A stretch of 57,491 nt of DNA from Arthrobacter sp. efr-133-R2A-120 (GCF_030209835.1 NZ_JARVRF010000069.1:1-57491); one strand, 5' to 3'; counted from the stretch's first letter, positions 24,677 through 33,366 are shown. Numbers and translations are program-made. Notes: generated from the sequence alone by a model not told the origin.

Positions 24677-26137
24677 ATGCCCAAATCCAGCTCCGACAGC
24701 CATTCCGGCGTCCCACGCAAGGTAATTGGCCTGGCCGTTGCCGGAGCTGTGGGCGGTTTCCTCTTCGGCTTCGATTCCTCCGTGGTCAACGGCGCCGTTG
24801 ATGCCATGAAGGACGAATTCATGCTGAGCGAAGCCGTCACGGGCTTCGCTGTGGCGGTCGCGTTGCTCGGCTGCGCGGCAGGGGCATATCTCGCGGGCAA
24901 GGTAGCGGACCGCTACGGCCGAATCCCCGCCATGAAGCTTGGTGCCGTGCTCTTCCTCGTCAGCTCCATCGGGACGGGCTTGGCTTTCAGCGTCTGGGAC
25001 CTGGTTTTCTGGCGCTTGGTTGGCGGCCTGGGCATCGGCCTCGCGTCGGTGATCGCGCCGGCCTACATCTCGGAAATCTCCCCGCGCCAGGTCCGTGGGC
25101 GGCTCGCGTCGCTGCAGCAGTTGGCGATCACCACCGGCATTTTCGCGGCCCTGCTATCCGACGCCGTCCTGGCGACTTCCGCGGGTAGCGCCCACCACGC
25201 GTTGTGGCTCGGAATTGAGGCCTGGCGCTGGATGTTCATCGCCTGCGCCGTGCCCGCCGCGATATACGGCCTGATCGCCTTCCGGCTGCCCGAATCCCCG
25301 CACTTCCTGGTCCTCAACGGCAAGGAAGACACCGCACGCAAAATCTTCGACACCCTGATGCCCGGCGACGACACCGAACGCCACATCCGCGAAATCCGCG
25401 ACTCAATCAAGCAGGACGAGCTCTCCACCAAGAAGGGCTCGCTCCGGGGCAAGGCCTTCGGCCTGCAGCCCGTGGTGTGGATCGGCATCATCCTGTCCGT
25501 GCTGCAGCAATTCGTCGGCATCAACGTGATCTTCTACTACTCCACCACCCTGTGGAAAGCAGTCGGCTTCCACGAGCAGGACTCCCTGGCCATCTCGGTG
25601 GCAACGTCCGTCACCAACATCCTGGTCACCCTCGTGGCCATCGCCCTCGTGGACCGCATCGGCCGCCGGCGCATCCTGCTGGCTGGCTCGATCGGCATGG
25701 CCGTGTCCCTGGGTGCCATGGCGCTGGCCTTCTCTTCTGCCACCGGGACAGGCTCTTCGGTGTCCTTGACCGGCGCCTGGGGTCCTGTGGCCCTCGTTGC
25801 TGCCAACGTCTTCGTGGTGAGCTTCGGCGCTTCGTGGGGACCCCTGGTGTGGGTGCTCCTGGGCGAGATCTTCCCCTCACGCATCCGTGCCCGCGCGCTC
25901 GGCCTGGCCGCCGCGGCCCAGTGGATCGCCAACTTCGCCATCACCTTGAGCTTCCCCATCATGGCGGCGGGTTCGCTTCCGCTGACTTACGGCATGTACG
26001 CAGGGTTCGCCGCGGCGTCGTTCTTCTTCGTCATGTTCAAGGTGCCCGAAACCAACGGCATGTCCCTTGAGCAGGCCGAGACCTTGTTCGTACCGAAGGG
26101 CTCCAAACCTGCGGAGCTCGCGCCCGCACCCAAGTAG
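24677..26137 (+). CDS. Sugar porter family MFS transporter
   Basis: 486 residues, 12 membrane segments. The sugar porter signatures are all here: GGFLFGFDSSVVNGAVDAM, KVADRYGRIPAMKLG, RLPESPHFLVL before the central loop, VLQQFVGINVIFYYSTTLW, LVDRIGRRRILLAGS, and VPETNGMSLEQAE at the end. It is a likely proton-coupled monosaccharide or polyol importer. The open frame extends 63 codons upstream, but the ATG at 24677 has AAGGGAGAG at the right spacing and the protein starts as the family does. Confidence 0.93.
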   Translation: MPKSSSDSHSGVPRKVIGLAVAGAVGGFLFGFDSSVVNGAVDAMKDEFMLSEAVTGFAVAVALLGCAAGAYLAGKVADRYGRIPAMKLGAVLFLVSSIGTGLAFSVWDLVFWRLVGGLGIGLASVIAPAYISEISPRQVRGRLASLQQLAITTGIFAALLSDAVLATSAGSAHHALWLGIEAWRWMFIACAVPAAIYGLIAFRLPESPHFLVLNGKEDTARKIFDTLMPGDDTERHIREIRDSIKQDELSTKKGSLRGKAFGLQPVVWIGIILSVLQQFVGINVIFYYSTTLWKAVGFHEQDSLAISVATSVTNILVTLVAIALVDRIGRRRILLAGSIGMAVSLGAMALAFSSATGTGSSVSLTGAWGPVALVAANVFVVSFGASWGPLVWVLLGEIFPSRIRARALGLAAAAQWIANFAITLSFPIMAAGSLPLTYGMYAGFAAASFFFVMFKVPETNGMSLEQAETLFVPKGSKPAELAPAPK

Positions 26138-26153
26138 CCCCCACCCAAGTAGA

Positions 26154-26199
26154 TCGCAGTTGTTGTCGTTTTGAGGCTTCATAACGACAACAACTGCGA
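26154..26199. repeat. 17-bp perfect hairpin in the convergent sugar-porter/MFS gap
   Basis: TCGCAGTTGTTGTCGTT (26154-26170) and AACGACAACAACTGCGA (26183-26199) pair perfectly around a 12-nt loop. The flanks CCCAAGTAGA and GCTAGTTGGG extend the stem with mismatches to about 28 bp. It is AT-richer than the surroundings and looks like a repetitive element serving as a bidirectional terminator. Confidence 0.65.
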
Positions 26200-26214
26200 G
26201 CTAGTTGGGCCCTC

Positions 26215-27441
26215 CTACACGAGGTGCGGTTCGTGGGACTTCAGGAACCGGCGGCCGCCCACGGCCACGAAGATCGCGAACGCGAGGGCAAGGGCCGCGG
26301 CGAAGAACGGAACCTGCGGGCCAAAGTGCTCACCCAGCTGTGCCGCCACAAACGGAGCCAGCGCGCCGCCCATCCAGCGCACAAAGTTGTAACCGGCCGA
26401 GGCCACGGGACGCGGCGAATCGGAGACTTCCATGGCCAGTTCGGTGTACAGCGTGTTGTTGATGCCAAGCAGGGCGCCCGCCACAATGACAAGCACGACG
26501 ACGGCAGTCACCGAGTGCCCCGCAGCCAGTCCCAGCCCGACGAGGTCCAGCAAGAGCGCCCCAAGGGTGCCGACCAGGACGTTGGTGGTGCCGAAGCGAC
26601 GCTGCAGCACGGGTGCCACGAAGACCGAGAACACAGCCACTGCCACACCCCAGCCGAAGAACACAGCACCGATACCGTAGGCGTCCATTCCCAGGATGAA
26701 GGGCGTGAAGGCCAGGATCGTGAAGAAGCCGTAGTTGTAGAACAGGGCACTGGCCGCAGTGGTGCGAAGGCCCTTGTGGCCCAGGGCAAGGAGCGGGTCA
26801 CGCAAACGGGCCTTCGTTGCCGGCGTCGGGGTCTTGGGCAACAGGGCCAACAAGGCGATGAAGGAAACGGCCATGAGGACCGCCGTGCCGAAGAACGGTG
26901 CACGCCACTGCCAGCCGCCGAGGAGCGCGCCGAGCAATGGGCCCAGGGAAATACCCAGGCCAAGGGCGGCCTCGTACAGGATGATGGCCGTTCCGGTTCC
27001 GCCGCTCGCGACGCCGACAATCACGGCAAGCGCGGTGGCCACGAAGAGGGCGTTGCCAAGTCCCCAACCAGCGCGGAATCCGACCAGCTCACCCACGCTT
27101 CCGGACAGGCCGGAGAGCAAGGCGAACACGACAATCAGCGCAAGGCCGATCATGAGGGTCTTTTTGCCGCCGATCCGCGAAGAGACGAAACCGGTCACGA
27201 GCATCGCGACGGCGGTGACCAGGAAGTAGCTCGTGAAGAGCAAAGACACTTGGCTGGGGCTGGCCTGGAGGTTCTTGGCGATGGCCGGCAGGATCGGGTC
27301 TACCAGGCCGATGCCCATGAAGGCGAAGACGGCGGCAATCGCCGTGGCCCACACAGCTTTGGGCTGCTTGAGGAACGAGGCCTTCTCGGCCTCGAGGGTT
27401 TCTTCCGCTGGCTGCAGTTGCTCTGCGAGCTGGCCTTTCAT
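26215..27441 (-). CDS. MFS transporter (DHA1-like)
   Basis: 408 residues, 12 membrane segments. FMGIGLVDPILPAIAKNLQA in helix 1, TGFVSSRIGGKKTLMIGLAL (motif A, with SRIGGKK in place of DRxGRK) and ALGLGISLGPLLGALLGGWQ (motif C) support an antiporter of the drug-efflux type. It follows a MarR gene on the same strand after 26 bp, the standard arrangement for an autoregulated efflux operon. A long antisense open frame over it is a composition artefact. Confidence 0.9.
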   Translation of the reverse strand: MKGQLAEQLQPAEETLEAEKASFLKQPKAVWATAIAAVFAFMGIGLVDPILPAIAKNLQASPSQVSLLFTSYFLVTAVAMLVTGFVSSRIGGKKTLMIGLALIVVFALLSGLSGSVGELVGFRAGWGLGNALFVATALAVIVGVASGGTGTAIILYEAALGLGISLGPLLGALLGGWQWRAPFFGTAVLMAVSFIALLALLPKTPTPATKARLRDPLLALGHKGLRTTAASALFYNYGFFTILAFTPFILGMDAYGIGAVFFGWGVAVAVFSVFVAPVLQRRFGTTNVLVGTLGALLLDLVGLGLAAGHSVTAVVVLVIVAGALLGINNTLYTELAMEVSDSPRPVASAGYNFVRWMGGALAPFVAAQLGEHFGPQVPFFAAALALAFAIFVAVGGRRFLKSHEPHLV

Positions 27442-27467
27442 GGAGTGCTCTCCTATTTTCGGCTTGT

Positions 27468-27914
27468 TCAGTATTGGACTGAGTGGTTGATCTTGTCGAA
27501 CACCGGAAGGGCGGCTTGGACAGCGTCGCGTTCGGACTGGCTCAGCGCTCCGAGGATCCCGGCGATGAATTCGTTGCGGCGCCGGTCTGCCTTCTCGACG
27601 GCGGCACGCCCCGCCGCGGTCGCGGCGACGCGGACGGCGCGGGAGTCGTCCGGGTCTGCTTCGCGTTTGACCAGGCCCGCGCCCTCAAGCTTGATGATCT
27701 GCTCCGTGGCGCTGGGGACCTTGACCCCAAGGTTCCGCGCGATTCCCCCGACGCGGGCACCGCCGTCGAGCGCCATCTTGAGGACGCCAAGCTGGGCCGA
27801 GCTGAGTTGCTCCTCGGAATCGAGGCGACGCATCACATAGACGCTCTGCCGCAAGGCTTCCCGGAATGATTGGGCGAGGGCGAGCAGCGCGTCGTCAGCT
27901 GGATTGGTGTTCAT
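27468..27914 (-). CDS. MarR family transcriptional regulator
   Basis: 148 residues. The winged HTH is LSSAQLGVLKMALDGGARVG, then IARNLGVKVPSATEQIIKLEGAG and the wing KREADPDDSRAVRVAATAAG. It is first in an operon with the DHA1-like transporter. Its ATG lies inside a large symmetrical operator, so binding would block both transcription and the ribosome site. Derepression by a toxic ligand would induce the pump; this is inference from the arrangement. Confidence 0.9.
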   Translation of the reverse strand: MNTNPADDALLALAQSFREALRQSVYVMRRLDSEEQLSSAQLGVLKMALDGGARVGGIARNLGVKVPSATEQIIKLEGAGLVKREADPDDSRAVRVAATAAGRAAVEKADRRRNEFIAGILGALSQSERDAVQAALPVFDKINHSVQY

Positions 27915-27949
27915 ATTTAGGTATCCTAACAGTTAGGCTGCCTAAATAT
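27913..27949. promoter_or_regulatory. MarR operator overlapping the marR-like start codon
   Basis: Outer arms ATATTTAGG (27913-27921) and CCTAAATAT (27941-27949); inner arms CCTAAC (27925-27930) and GTTAGG (27932-27937). All are centred on the same base, giving a 37-bp symmetrical site. Confidence 0.75.
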
Positions 27950-27996
27950 CAAGGGATGCCGGACTTTGCCTCGAGATTGCCTCCAGGCTGCCGGCG

Positions 27997-28500
27997 CTAC
28001 AGCGCCAGCTTCATTCCCTCGTGGCTGGCCACGAAACCAAGCCGCTCATAGAAGCGATGGGCGTCCTTGCGCGACTTGTCGCTGGTGAGCTGGACCAGGG
28101 TGCAGCCCCTGTTCCGGGCCTCTTCGATGGCCCATTGCATCATGGCCGCACCCACGCCATGATCCCGCAACTCTGCGGCGACGCGCACGGCCTCGATCTG
28201 GCAGCGCAGCGAGCCCTTCCGGGCCAGGCCCGGGATGAAACTCAGCTGGAAAGTTGCCACGCAAGCGCCGTTCAAGTGGCCCACCACCAACAGTTGGGCC
28301 GGATCCTCATTGATCTGTTGAAACGCCTGCAGATAGGGGCCGACGTCGTCGGCGTTTTCGCGGGAACTACCCAACTGATCGGCCGCGAGCAATCTCAGAA
28401 TGGCGGGGAGGTCCTCCCAATGGGCCCGGCGGAGCGTGAAGACGCCTTCGTCCAGAACCATGCTCAACAGCGGCTTCACTCCTGGATTTGTGTGACTCAT
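27997..28500 (-). CDS. GNAT family N-acetyltransferase
   Basis: 167 residues. The acetyl-CoA loop is AELRDHGVGAAMMQWAIEEA, preceded by RCQIEAVRVA and followed by CTLVQLTSDKSRKDAHRFYERLGFV, the classic GNAT C-terminal signature. The acetylated substrate is unknown. The ATG at 28500 is chosen (AGGCTGG upstream); six more codons are possible. It lies upstream of the MarR gene but is separated from it by the operator. Confidence 0.9.
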   Translation of the reverse strand: MSHTNPGVKPLLSMVLDEGVFTLRRAHWEDLPAILRLLAADQLGSSRENADDVGPYLQAFQQINEDPAQLLVVGHLNGACVATFQLSFIPGLARKGSLRCQIEAVRVAAELRDHGVGAAMMQWAIEEARNRGCTLVQLTSDKSRKDAHRFYERLGFVASHEGMKLAL

Positions 28501-28659
28501 AGCACCAGCCTGACACAAGCTGGAGGATTCTTTTTGCTAGCCTTCATGAATTCTGGGTGAAACGATCAATCACAATCTTTTCGATTGTTCGAGTTACTTT
28601 GGACTAGCAGATTTGTTAGCCACGTCACCATTGCGGCGAATCACCCGAAGGATGCAAAA

Positions 28660-30132
28660 ATGTCTGACCAGACAACCACGGGGCAACGCACTGCCTCCAG
28701 CAAAGACAGCGAGCCGCATCTGGCACGCTCACTGAGCAACCGCCACATCCAGCTGCTTGCCATCGGCGGCGCCATCGGCACAGGCCTGTTCATGGGCTCC
28801 GGAAAGACCATCTCCGTCGCCGGTCCGTCCGTGATCTTCGTGTACATGATCATCGGCTTCATGCTGTTCTTCGTCATGCGCGCCATGGGACAGCTCCTCC
28901 TGTCCAACCTGAACTACAAGTCCTTCAGCGACTTCGCCGGCGACCTCCTCGGTCCCTGGGCAGGCTTCTTCACCGGTTGGACCTACTGGTTCTGCTGGGT
29001 GGTAACGGGGGTGGCCGATGTCATCGCCATCGCGGGCTACGCCAATGAGCTCTGGCCGGGGGTGCCGCTCTGGATTCCGGGCCTCGCGACCATCGTCATC
29101 CTGCTCCTCTTGAACCTCCCCACCGTGAAGGCCTTCGGCGAGACTGAATTCTGGTTCGCCCTCATCAAGATCATCGCCATTGCCGCTTTGATCATCGTGG
29201 GTATCGTGATGATCTCCACCGGCTTCAAGTCCGACGCCGGAGCCGCGAGCTTCACCAACCTCTGGAGCCACGGCGGGTTCTTCCCCAAGGAATTCATGGG
29301 CTTCGTTGCCGGCTTCCAGATCGCGGTCTTCGCCTTCGTGGGTATCGAACTGGTGGGCACCGCCGCGGCCGAAACCAAGAACCCGGAGCACAACCTGCCC
29401 CGCGCCATCAACGCCATTCCGGTCCGCGTCATGCTGTTCTACGTCGGCGCGCTCATCATCCTGATGTCCGTCATCCCGTGGACCGAGTTCAAGGCCGGCC
29501 ACAGCCCATTCATCGCCATGTTCTCCCTGGCAGGACTGGGCATCGCGGCCACCGTGGTGAACCTCGTGGTCCTGACTTCCGCCATGTCCTCGGCCAACTC
29601 CGGTATCTACTCGACGTCGCGCATGGTGTTTGGCCTGGCGAATGACGGCGATGCCCCCAAGATGTTCGGCCGCCTTTCCAGCCGCAAGGTTCCCCAGAAC
29701 GCCCTATTCCTGTCCTGCGTGCTGCTCCTTGGCGGCGTCGCACTGCTCTACGCGGGCAAGGACATTGGAGCAGCCTTCGACATGGTCACCACCGTGTCCG
29801 CCGTCTGCTTCATGTTCGTCTGGTCGATCATCCTGGCCAGCTACCTCGTTTTCCGGAAGCGCAGGCCTCACCTCCACGAGGCATCCACGTTCAAGATGCC
29901 CGGCGGGATCGTGATGGTGTGGGTTGTCTTCGCGTTCTTCGGCTTCCTGGTCTGGGCCCTGACGACGCAGCCGGACACCCTCACGGCACTGCTCGTAACG
30001 CCCATCTGGTTCGCGATCCTCGCCGTGGCCTACGCCCTGGTCCGGAAGTCTCCGCTGCACCAGGCCCGTGTGGCCGAGTGGGAGGCCATGGCCGAAACCG
30101 AGACGACCGCCGTCGAAGCCTCCGCCCGCTAG
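28660..30132 (+). CDS. Amino acid permease (CycA/AAT-like, APC superfamily)
   Basis: 490 residues, 12 membrane segments. LSNRHIQLLAIGGAIGTGLF and SYKSFSDFAG-like NYKSFSDFAGDLLGPWAGFF with TGWTYWFCWVVTGVADVIAI closely resemble D-serine/D-alanine/glycine transporters. The GIELVGTAAAETKNPEHNLP segment is the APC consensus. It is a proton-driven importer of small neutral amino acids. GAAGGA precedes the ATG; the upstream extension is out of family. It is followed by 32-bp-period repeats and a terminator. Confidence 0.9.
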   Translation: MSDQTTTGQRTASSKDSEPHLARSLSNRHIQLLAIGGAIGTGLFMGSGKTISVAGPSVIFVYMIIGFMLFFVMRAMGQLLLSNLNYKSFSDFAGDLLGPWAGFFTGWTYWFCWVVTGVADVIAIAGYANELWPGVPLWIPGLATIVILLLLNLPTVKAFGETEFWFALIKIIAIAALIIVGIVMISTGFKSDAGAASFTNLWSHGGFFPKEFMGFVAGFQIAVFAFVGIELVGTAAAETKNPEHNLPRAINAIPVRVMLFYVGALIILMSVIPWTEFKAGHSPFIAMFSLAGLGIAATVVNLVVLTSAMSSANSGIYSTSRMVFGLANDGDAPKMFGRLSSRKVPQNALFLSCVLLLGGVALLYAGKDIGAAFDMVTTVSAVCFMFVWSIILASYLVFRKRRPHLHEASTFKMPGGIVMVWVVFAFFGFLVWALTTQPDTLTALLVTPIWFAILAVAYALVRKSPLHQARVAEWEAMAETETTAVEASAR

Positions 30133-30182
30133 GACGCTCGCTCACATATAGCGGCGGTTCTTCCAACGCTCGCTCACATGTA
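30133..30182. repeat. 32-bp-period GCTCGCTCAC repeats, locus 2
   Basis: ACGCTCGCTCACATAT-type units begin at 30134 and 30166 (32 bp apart), starting one base after the permease stop. A third, degenerate unit at 30198 (ACCCTCCTTCAC) forms the left arm of the following terminator hairpin. A partial reverse unit, GTGAGCGTT, lies at 30252. Confidence 0.75.
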
Positions 30183-30193
30183 GCGGCAAAACC

Positions 30194-30233
30194 CGAAACC
30201 CTCCTTCACGTCATCATGTGAAGGAGGGTTTCG
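30194..30233. terminator. 16-bp hairpin between convergent permease and DUF1772 genes
   Basis: CGAAACCCTCCTTCAC (30194-30209) pairs perfectly with GTGAAGGAGGGTTTCG (30218-30233). The core CCTCCTTCAC...GTGAAGGAGG recurs at 32094-32120. Confidence 0.7.
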
Positions 30234-30273
30234 ACTGTCCCGCCAAAGGCGGGTGAGCGTTGGGCGCCGGGAC

Positions 30274-30780
30274 TTATGCTGGCGCGGGCTGCAAACTCCG
30301 ACGGCGGATCGGTTGTCGCGCCGCGGCGACTGACAAAGCTCCGAAGGCCAACAACGCCGCAAAGGTTCGTACTGCGTGGCCCACCTGCCAACGGTCGCGT
30401 ATGTCCGCCCAGTCCCCTGGCGGGTTGCTGACGTTCCATCCAGCTTCGGCCAGATTGATAGGAACGTTGACCACGAGTGTGGTGATCAAGGCCGCGAGCA
30501 GCAGCCCAAGGGCGCCGGCCACCAACCAGAAACCGCGATCCCTTGTCTTGAGCTCCATCAATACCAGGGCCGCCGTGGCAATCAGCGCTGGAAACAGTAG
30601 GACTGAGGCCAGGAGAGGCAGCCCGACGAGGGCCACCTGCTGGAGCTGGGCGTAAACCGTGCTGCTAAATTGCCGCAAGGACAATTCCAAGACAAGTATC
30701 CCAGCGAGGAACCCCGCGAACAGGCCGACGAATACAAGCCCAGCGATACGGACCACTGACTGGATGGCTAGACGGCTCAT
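30274..30780 (-). CDS. DUF1772 membrane protein
   Basis: 168 residues with four membrane helices. The loop NVPINLAEAGWN...WADIRDRWQVGHAVRTFAAL carries the conserved Asn, Trp and Arg positions of DUF1772 (anthrone-oxygenase-like) proteins. The function is unknown in bacteria. Its ATG overlaps the stop of the upstream NAD(P)-binding protein gene as ATGA, so the two are translated together. Confidence 0.82.
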   Translation of the reverse strand: MSRLAIQSVVRIAGLVFVGLFAGFLAGILVLELSLRQFSSTVYAQLQQVALVGLPLLASVLLFPALIATAALVLMELKTRDRGFWLVAGALGLLLAALITTLVVNVPINLAEAGWNVSNPPGDWADIRDRWQVGHAVRTFAALLAFGALSVAAARQPIRRRSLQPAPA

Positions 30781-31508
30781 GACAACTTTCCCTCGGGGAC
30801 GCTATCCGGCGCGGCCTTCTTGCTGCTGGCCTCGCGGAAAAGCAGCTGAATGAGGCTCGGCTTCTGCGAAAAGGTTGCAACTGCTACGTTCTTGCGCACG
30901 AACTCGTCCGAAGTGAGTTGCCTCAGCATGGAGTCCGCCAGGTCGGCCCGCGACGTGAAAGTGCCATTTATGTAGTCAACGGCCATCTTGTATTCAGTCA
31001 CGGAATCGGTTTCGAAAAGACCGGAAGGCCGCATGATTGTCCAATCCAAGCCACTGGCGGCGACAGCAGATTCCATTCGCCGCATGTCCTCGTACAGGGT
31101 CTTCCCCAGCAGCTTGGTAACGAGTGGCTGCAGCAATTTCTCGAAAAGGAACCCTCCATGCGGGCCGGCCGTAGTGTCGGTGGCGCTTGAGCTCACGCAG
31201 ACCAATCGACGGACGCCGTGGTTGCCCATTGCCCGGATGATGTTGCCGGTGCCCACTGAATAGACCGTGATCGGCTGGCGGCTGTATGGAACGCCGAGGG
31301 TTGAGAGGACGGCATCACTTCCTTCGACGACGGCGCTCACGTACTCGAAGTTGTACACATCGGCGCCGACCACACTTAGGCCGGGAGCGGAAATCGGGAA
31401 TTCGTGCGGCCTGCGCGTGACAGCGGTGACGACGTGTCCGGCGTCGAGCGCTTGTGCGGTGAGAATCCTTCCGGTGGGGCCGTTCGCCCCGAATACTGCA
31501 ATCTTCAT
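30777..31508 (-). CDS. NAD(P)-binding NmrA-like/atypical SDR protein
   Basis: 243 residues. The N-terminal Rossmann loop is MKIAVFGANGPTGRILTAQA, then VTRRP, SDAVLSTLGVP and LDWTIMRPSGLFETD. It lacks the classical YxxxK, so it may be a redox sensor, isomerase or reductase. GGAGG lies at the right distance before the ATG at 31508; the frame runs 20 codons further. It is divergent from a MarR gene and coupled to the DUF1772 gene, forming a small MarR-controlled cassette. Confidence 0.85.
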   Translation of the reverse strand: MKIAVFGANGPTGRILTAQALDAGHVVTAVTRRPHEFPISAPGLSVVGADVYNFEYVSAVVEGSDAVLSTLGVPYSRQPITVYSVGTGNIIRAMGNHGVRRLVCVSSSATDTTAGPHGGFLFEKLLQPLVTKLLGKTLYEDMRRMESAVAASGLDWTIMRPSGLFETDSVTEYKMAVDYINGTFTSRADLADSMLRQLTSDEFVRKNVAVATFSQKPSLIQLLFREASSKKAAPDSVPEGKLS

Positions 31509-31560
31509 GTGATGCGGCCTCCGGTATTCTTGTCCTAGGAAAACCATACAATACAGAAAC

Positions 31561-31582
31561 GATATCATATGAGTTCCATATC
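31561..31582. promoter_or_regulatory. Possible operator at the start of the MarR gene
   Basis: GATAT (31561-31565) and ATATC (31578-31582) flank the ATG of the MarR gene; CATATG lies inside. There is no ribosome site upstream of the ATG, so the transcript may be nearly leaderless. Weak evidence. Confidence 0.35.
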
Positions 31583-32057
31583 AAATCAAGAGGCGGCAAC
31601 TCCGCGCCGTCGGCGGCGTGCTGTCGCTGAGCTCAAAGCCGAGCTTCGGGGCGTGCGCGTGCAACTAGCCGTACTCAATCACCAGGTCGGCACCCAAGCC
31701 GAGCTGAAGGACGTTGACCTTGATTGCCTTGACCTGATCTCGAGCCGCGGGCCGCTCAGCCCGAGCATGTTGGCCAAACACGCGGGCCTGCACCCGGCCA
31801 CCATGACTGGCATCCTCGACCGGCTTGAACGCGGAGGCTGGATTGTCCGGGACCGCGATCCGTCCGACCGGCGCGCCGTAGTGATCCGGGTTCTTCCCGA
31901 CAGAAACGCCGAGATGTTCCGCCTCTACTCGGGAATGAACAGCCTCATGGACACCATCTGCGCAGACTACGACGACGCTGAAATCGCAGTCATTACCGAC
32001 TTCCTGCGGCGCGTCCAGGCCGCCGGAAGAACGGCGTCGGAAGAACTCGGCAATTGA
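31569..32057 (+). CDS. MarR family transcriptional regulator
   Basis: 162 residues. An arginine-rich N-terminus (TPRRRRRAVAELKAELRGVR) precedes the winged HTH GPLSPSMLAKHAGLHPATMT, GILDRLERGGWIVRDRDPSD and RRAVVIRVLP. It is divergent from the NmrA-like/DUF1772 pair, which it probably controls. No ribosome site precedes the ATG. Confidence 0.88.
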   Translation: MSSISNQEAATPRRRRRAVAELKAELRGVRVQLAVLNHQVGTQAELKDVDLDCLDLISSRGPLSPSMLAKHAGLHPATMTGILDRLERGGWIVRDRDPSDRRAVVIRVLPDRNAEMFRLYSGMNSLMDTICADYDDAEIAVITDFLRRVQAAGRTASEELGN

Positions 32058-32059
32058 TC

Positions 32060-32196
32060 GACGCTCGCTCACTTTTGGAGCCCAAAGCGCTCACCCTCCT
32101 CCACATCATGTGAAGGAGGGTGAGCGAGCGTTTGGGAAATACCCCGGCATATCTGAGCGAGCGTTCGGAAAAAAGCCCGCATATCTGAGCGAGCGT
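32060..32196. repeat. 32-bp-period GCTCGCTCAC repeats, locus 3
   Basis: Forward units GACGCTCGCTCAC at 32060 and a degenerate CACCCTCCTCCAC at 32092 (32 bp apart). Reverse units TGAGCGAGCGT lie at 32121, 32154 and 32186; the last two are 32 bp apart and both are preceded by GCATATC. The cluster fills the MarR-mtlD gap. Confidence 0.75.
32088..32126. terminator. Hairpin between convergent MarR and mtlD genes
   Basis: 17-bp stem with one mismatch: 32088-32104 pairs with 32110-32126 around a 5-nt loop. It is built from a forward and a reverse unit of the 32-bp-period repeat family. Confidence 0.7.
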
Positions 32197-32217
32197 CGCC
32201 AGCCCGGCCCTGGCTGT

Positions 32218-33366
32218 CTAGGCCTCGGCTTTCCGGTCTTCGATCAGCTTCCGCACCTGCGGGAACAACGGGTGCGACGGCGGAAGGTCCGTGATGCGCT
32301 CGACCGCTTCGGCGGCGTCCATCTCTGAAAGCATCCGGGCGAGTTCCACGGCTTCGTCGTCGGCCCCGTCGTCGAAACGCAGGGCGGCCGACATCGCGTC
32401 GAGCAAGGCGACGGGAGTGACTCCGCGCTCGGCCAGTTCTGCCGCCGGGCCGATGAACCGTTCGTGCCGGCCCAACTTGCGGAGCGGAGCACGGCCTACC
32501 CGGTTCACGGTGTCCGGCAAGTACGGGTTGGTGAAGCGGGACAGGATCTTCTGCACGTACGCCTCCTGCTCAGCTTCGACGAAGCCGTGTTTGGCCACGA
32601 GAAGCTGTTTGGTTTCCTCCAACACGGCTCGCACCCGGGCGGCCACGGAGGCGTCGGCCATCGCATCGGAGATCTTCTCCAAGCCGGCGCCGTAGCCGAA
32701 GTATGCTGCCGAGGCGTGTCCCGTGTTGACCGTGAAGAGCTTCCGTTCGATATACGGCCCGAGCTCGTCCACGAAGGTCGCGCCGGGGATGACCGGCGCC
32801 TCCCCCGCGAACGGCGTCCGGTCGATGACCCACTCGTAAAAGGTCTCCACAGTGACGTCCAAGCCTTGGCCCGGCGCCTGGTTGGGGACAATTCTGTCCA
32901 CCGCGGTATTCGCAAAAACAGCAACGGAGGAAAGATCGCCCGCGGCACCGTCCCACGCCGCTTCCACTTCGGAACGCAGGAGGTCCGTGGCGTTGATCGC
33001 GTTCTCGCAGGCCATCACCTGGAGCGGAGCCAACGACGGCGAGCGGCCGGCTAAGCCCCGCGCGATCACGGGTGCCACGAACTTCAGGATGTGCGGCCCC
33101 ACCGCCGTGGTGACGAGGTCCGCCGTCGCGATTTCCGCGACGACGGCAACCTCTTCGGTGCCCGAATTCAGGGCCCGGAAACCGGACACGGTCTTGACCG
33201 CGGCATTTTCGCCGACCTCGTGGACCTCGTAGGAGGACGCGGAGGCGAGTTGGCTGATCAAGGCATCCGCGACATCGGCGAAGACAACCTCATATCCGGC
33301 CTCGTGCAGCAGCAAGCCGACGAATCCCCGTCCGATGTTCCCTGCCCCGAAATGGACTGCCTTCAC
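32218..33366 (-). CDS. mtlD: Mannitol-1-phosphate 5-dehydrogenase
   Basis: 382 residues. The NAD site MKAVHFGAGNIGRGFVGLLL is at the N-terminus, ACENAINATDLLRSEV follows, and the C-terminal domain has the conserved KLFTVNTGHASAAYFGY. It oxidises mannitol 1-phosphate to fructose 6-phosphate with NAD. The GTG start shares one base with the mtlA stop (TAGTG), so the two are coupled. It is the last gene of the mannitol operon. Confidence 0.95.
   Translation of the reverse strand: MKAVHFGAGNIGRGFVGLLLHEAGYEVVFADVADALISQLASASSYEVHEVGENAAVKTVSGFRALNSGTEEVAVVAEIATADLVTTAVGPHILKFVAPVIARGLAGRSPSLAPLQVMACENAINATDLLRSEVEAAWDGAAGDLSSVAVFANTAVDRIVPNQAPGQGLDVTVETFYEWVIDRTPFAGEAPVIPGATFVDELGPYIERKLFTVNTGHASAAYFGYGAGLEKISDAMADASVAARVRAVLEETKQLLVAKHGFVEAEQEAYVQKILSRFTNPYLPDTVNRVGRAPLRKLGRHERFIGPAAELAERGVTPVALLDAMSAALRFDDGADDEAVELARMLSEMDAAEAVERITDLPPSHPLFPQVRKLIEDRKAEA

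Noticed and set aside
26224..27840. 538-codon open frame on the plus strand
   Set aside because: It is antisense to the MFS and MarR genes, has His/Gln/Gly/Arg-rich composition typical of GC-rich antisense frames, and has no ribosome site.
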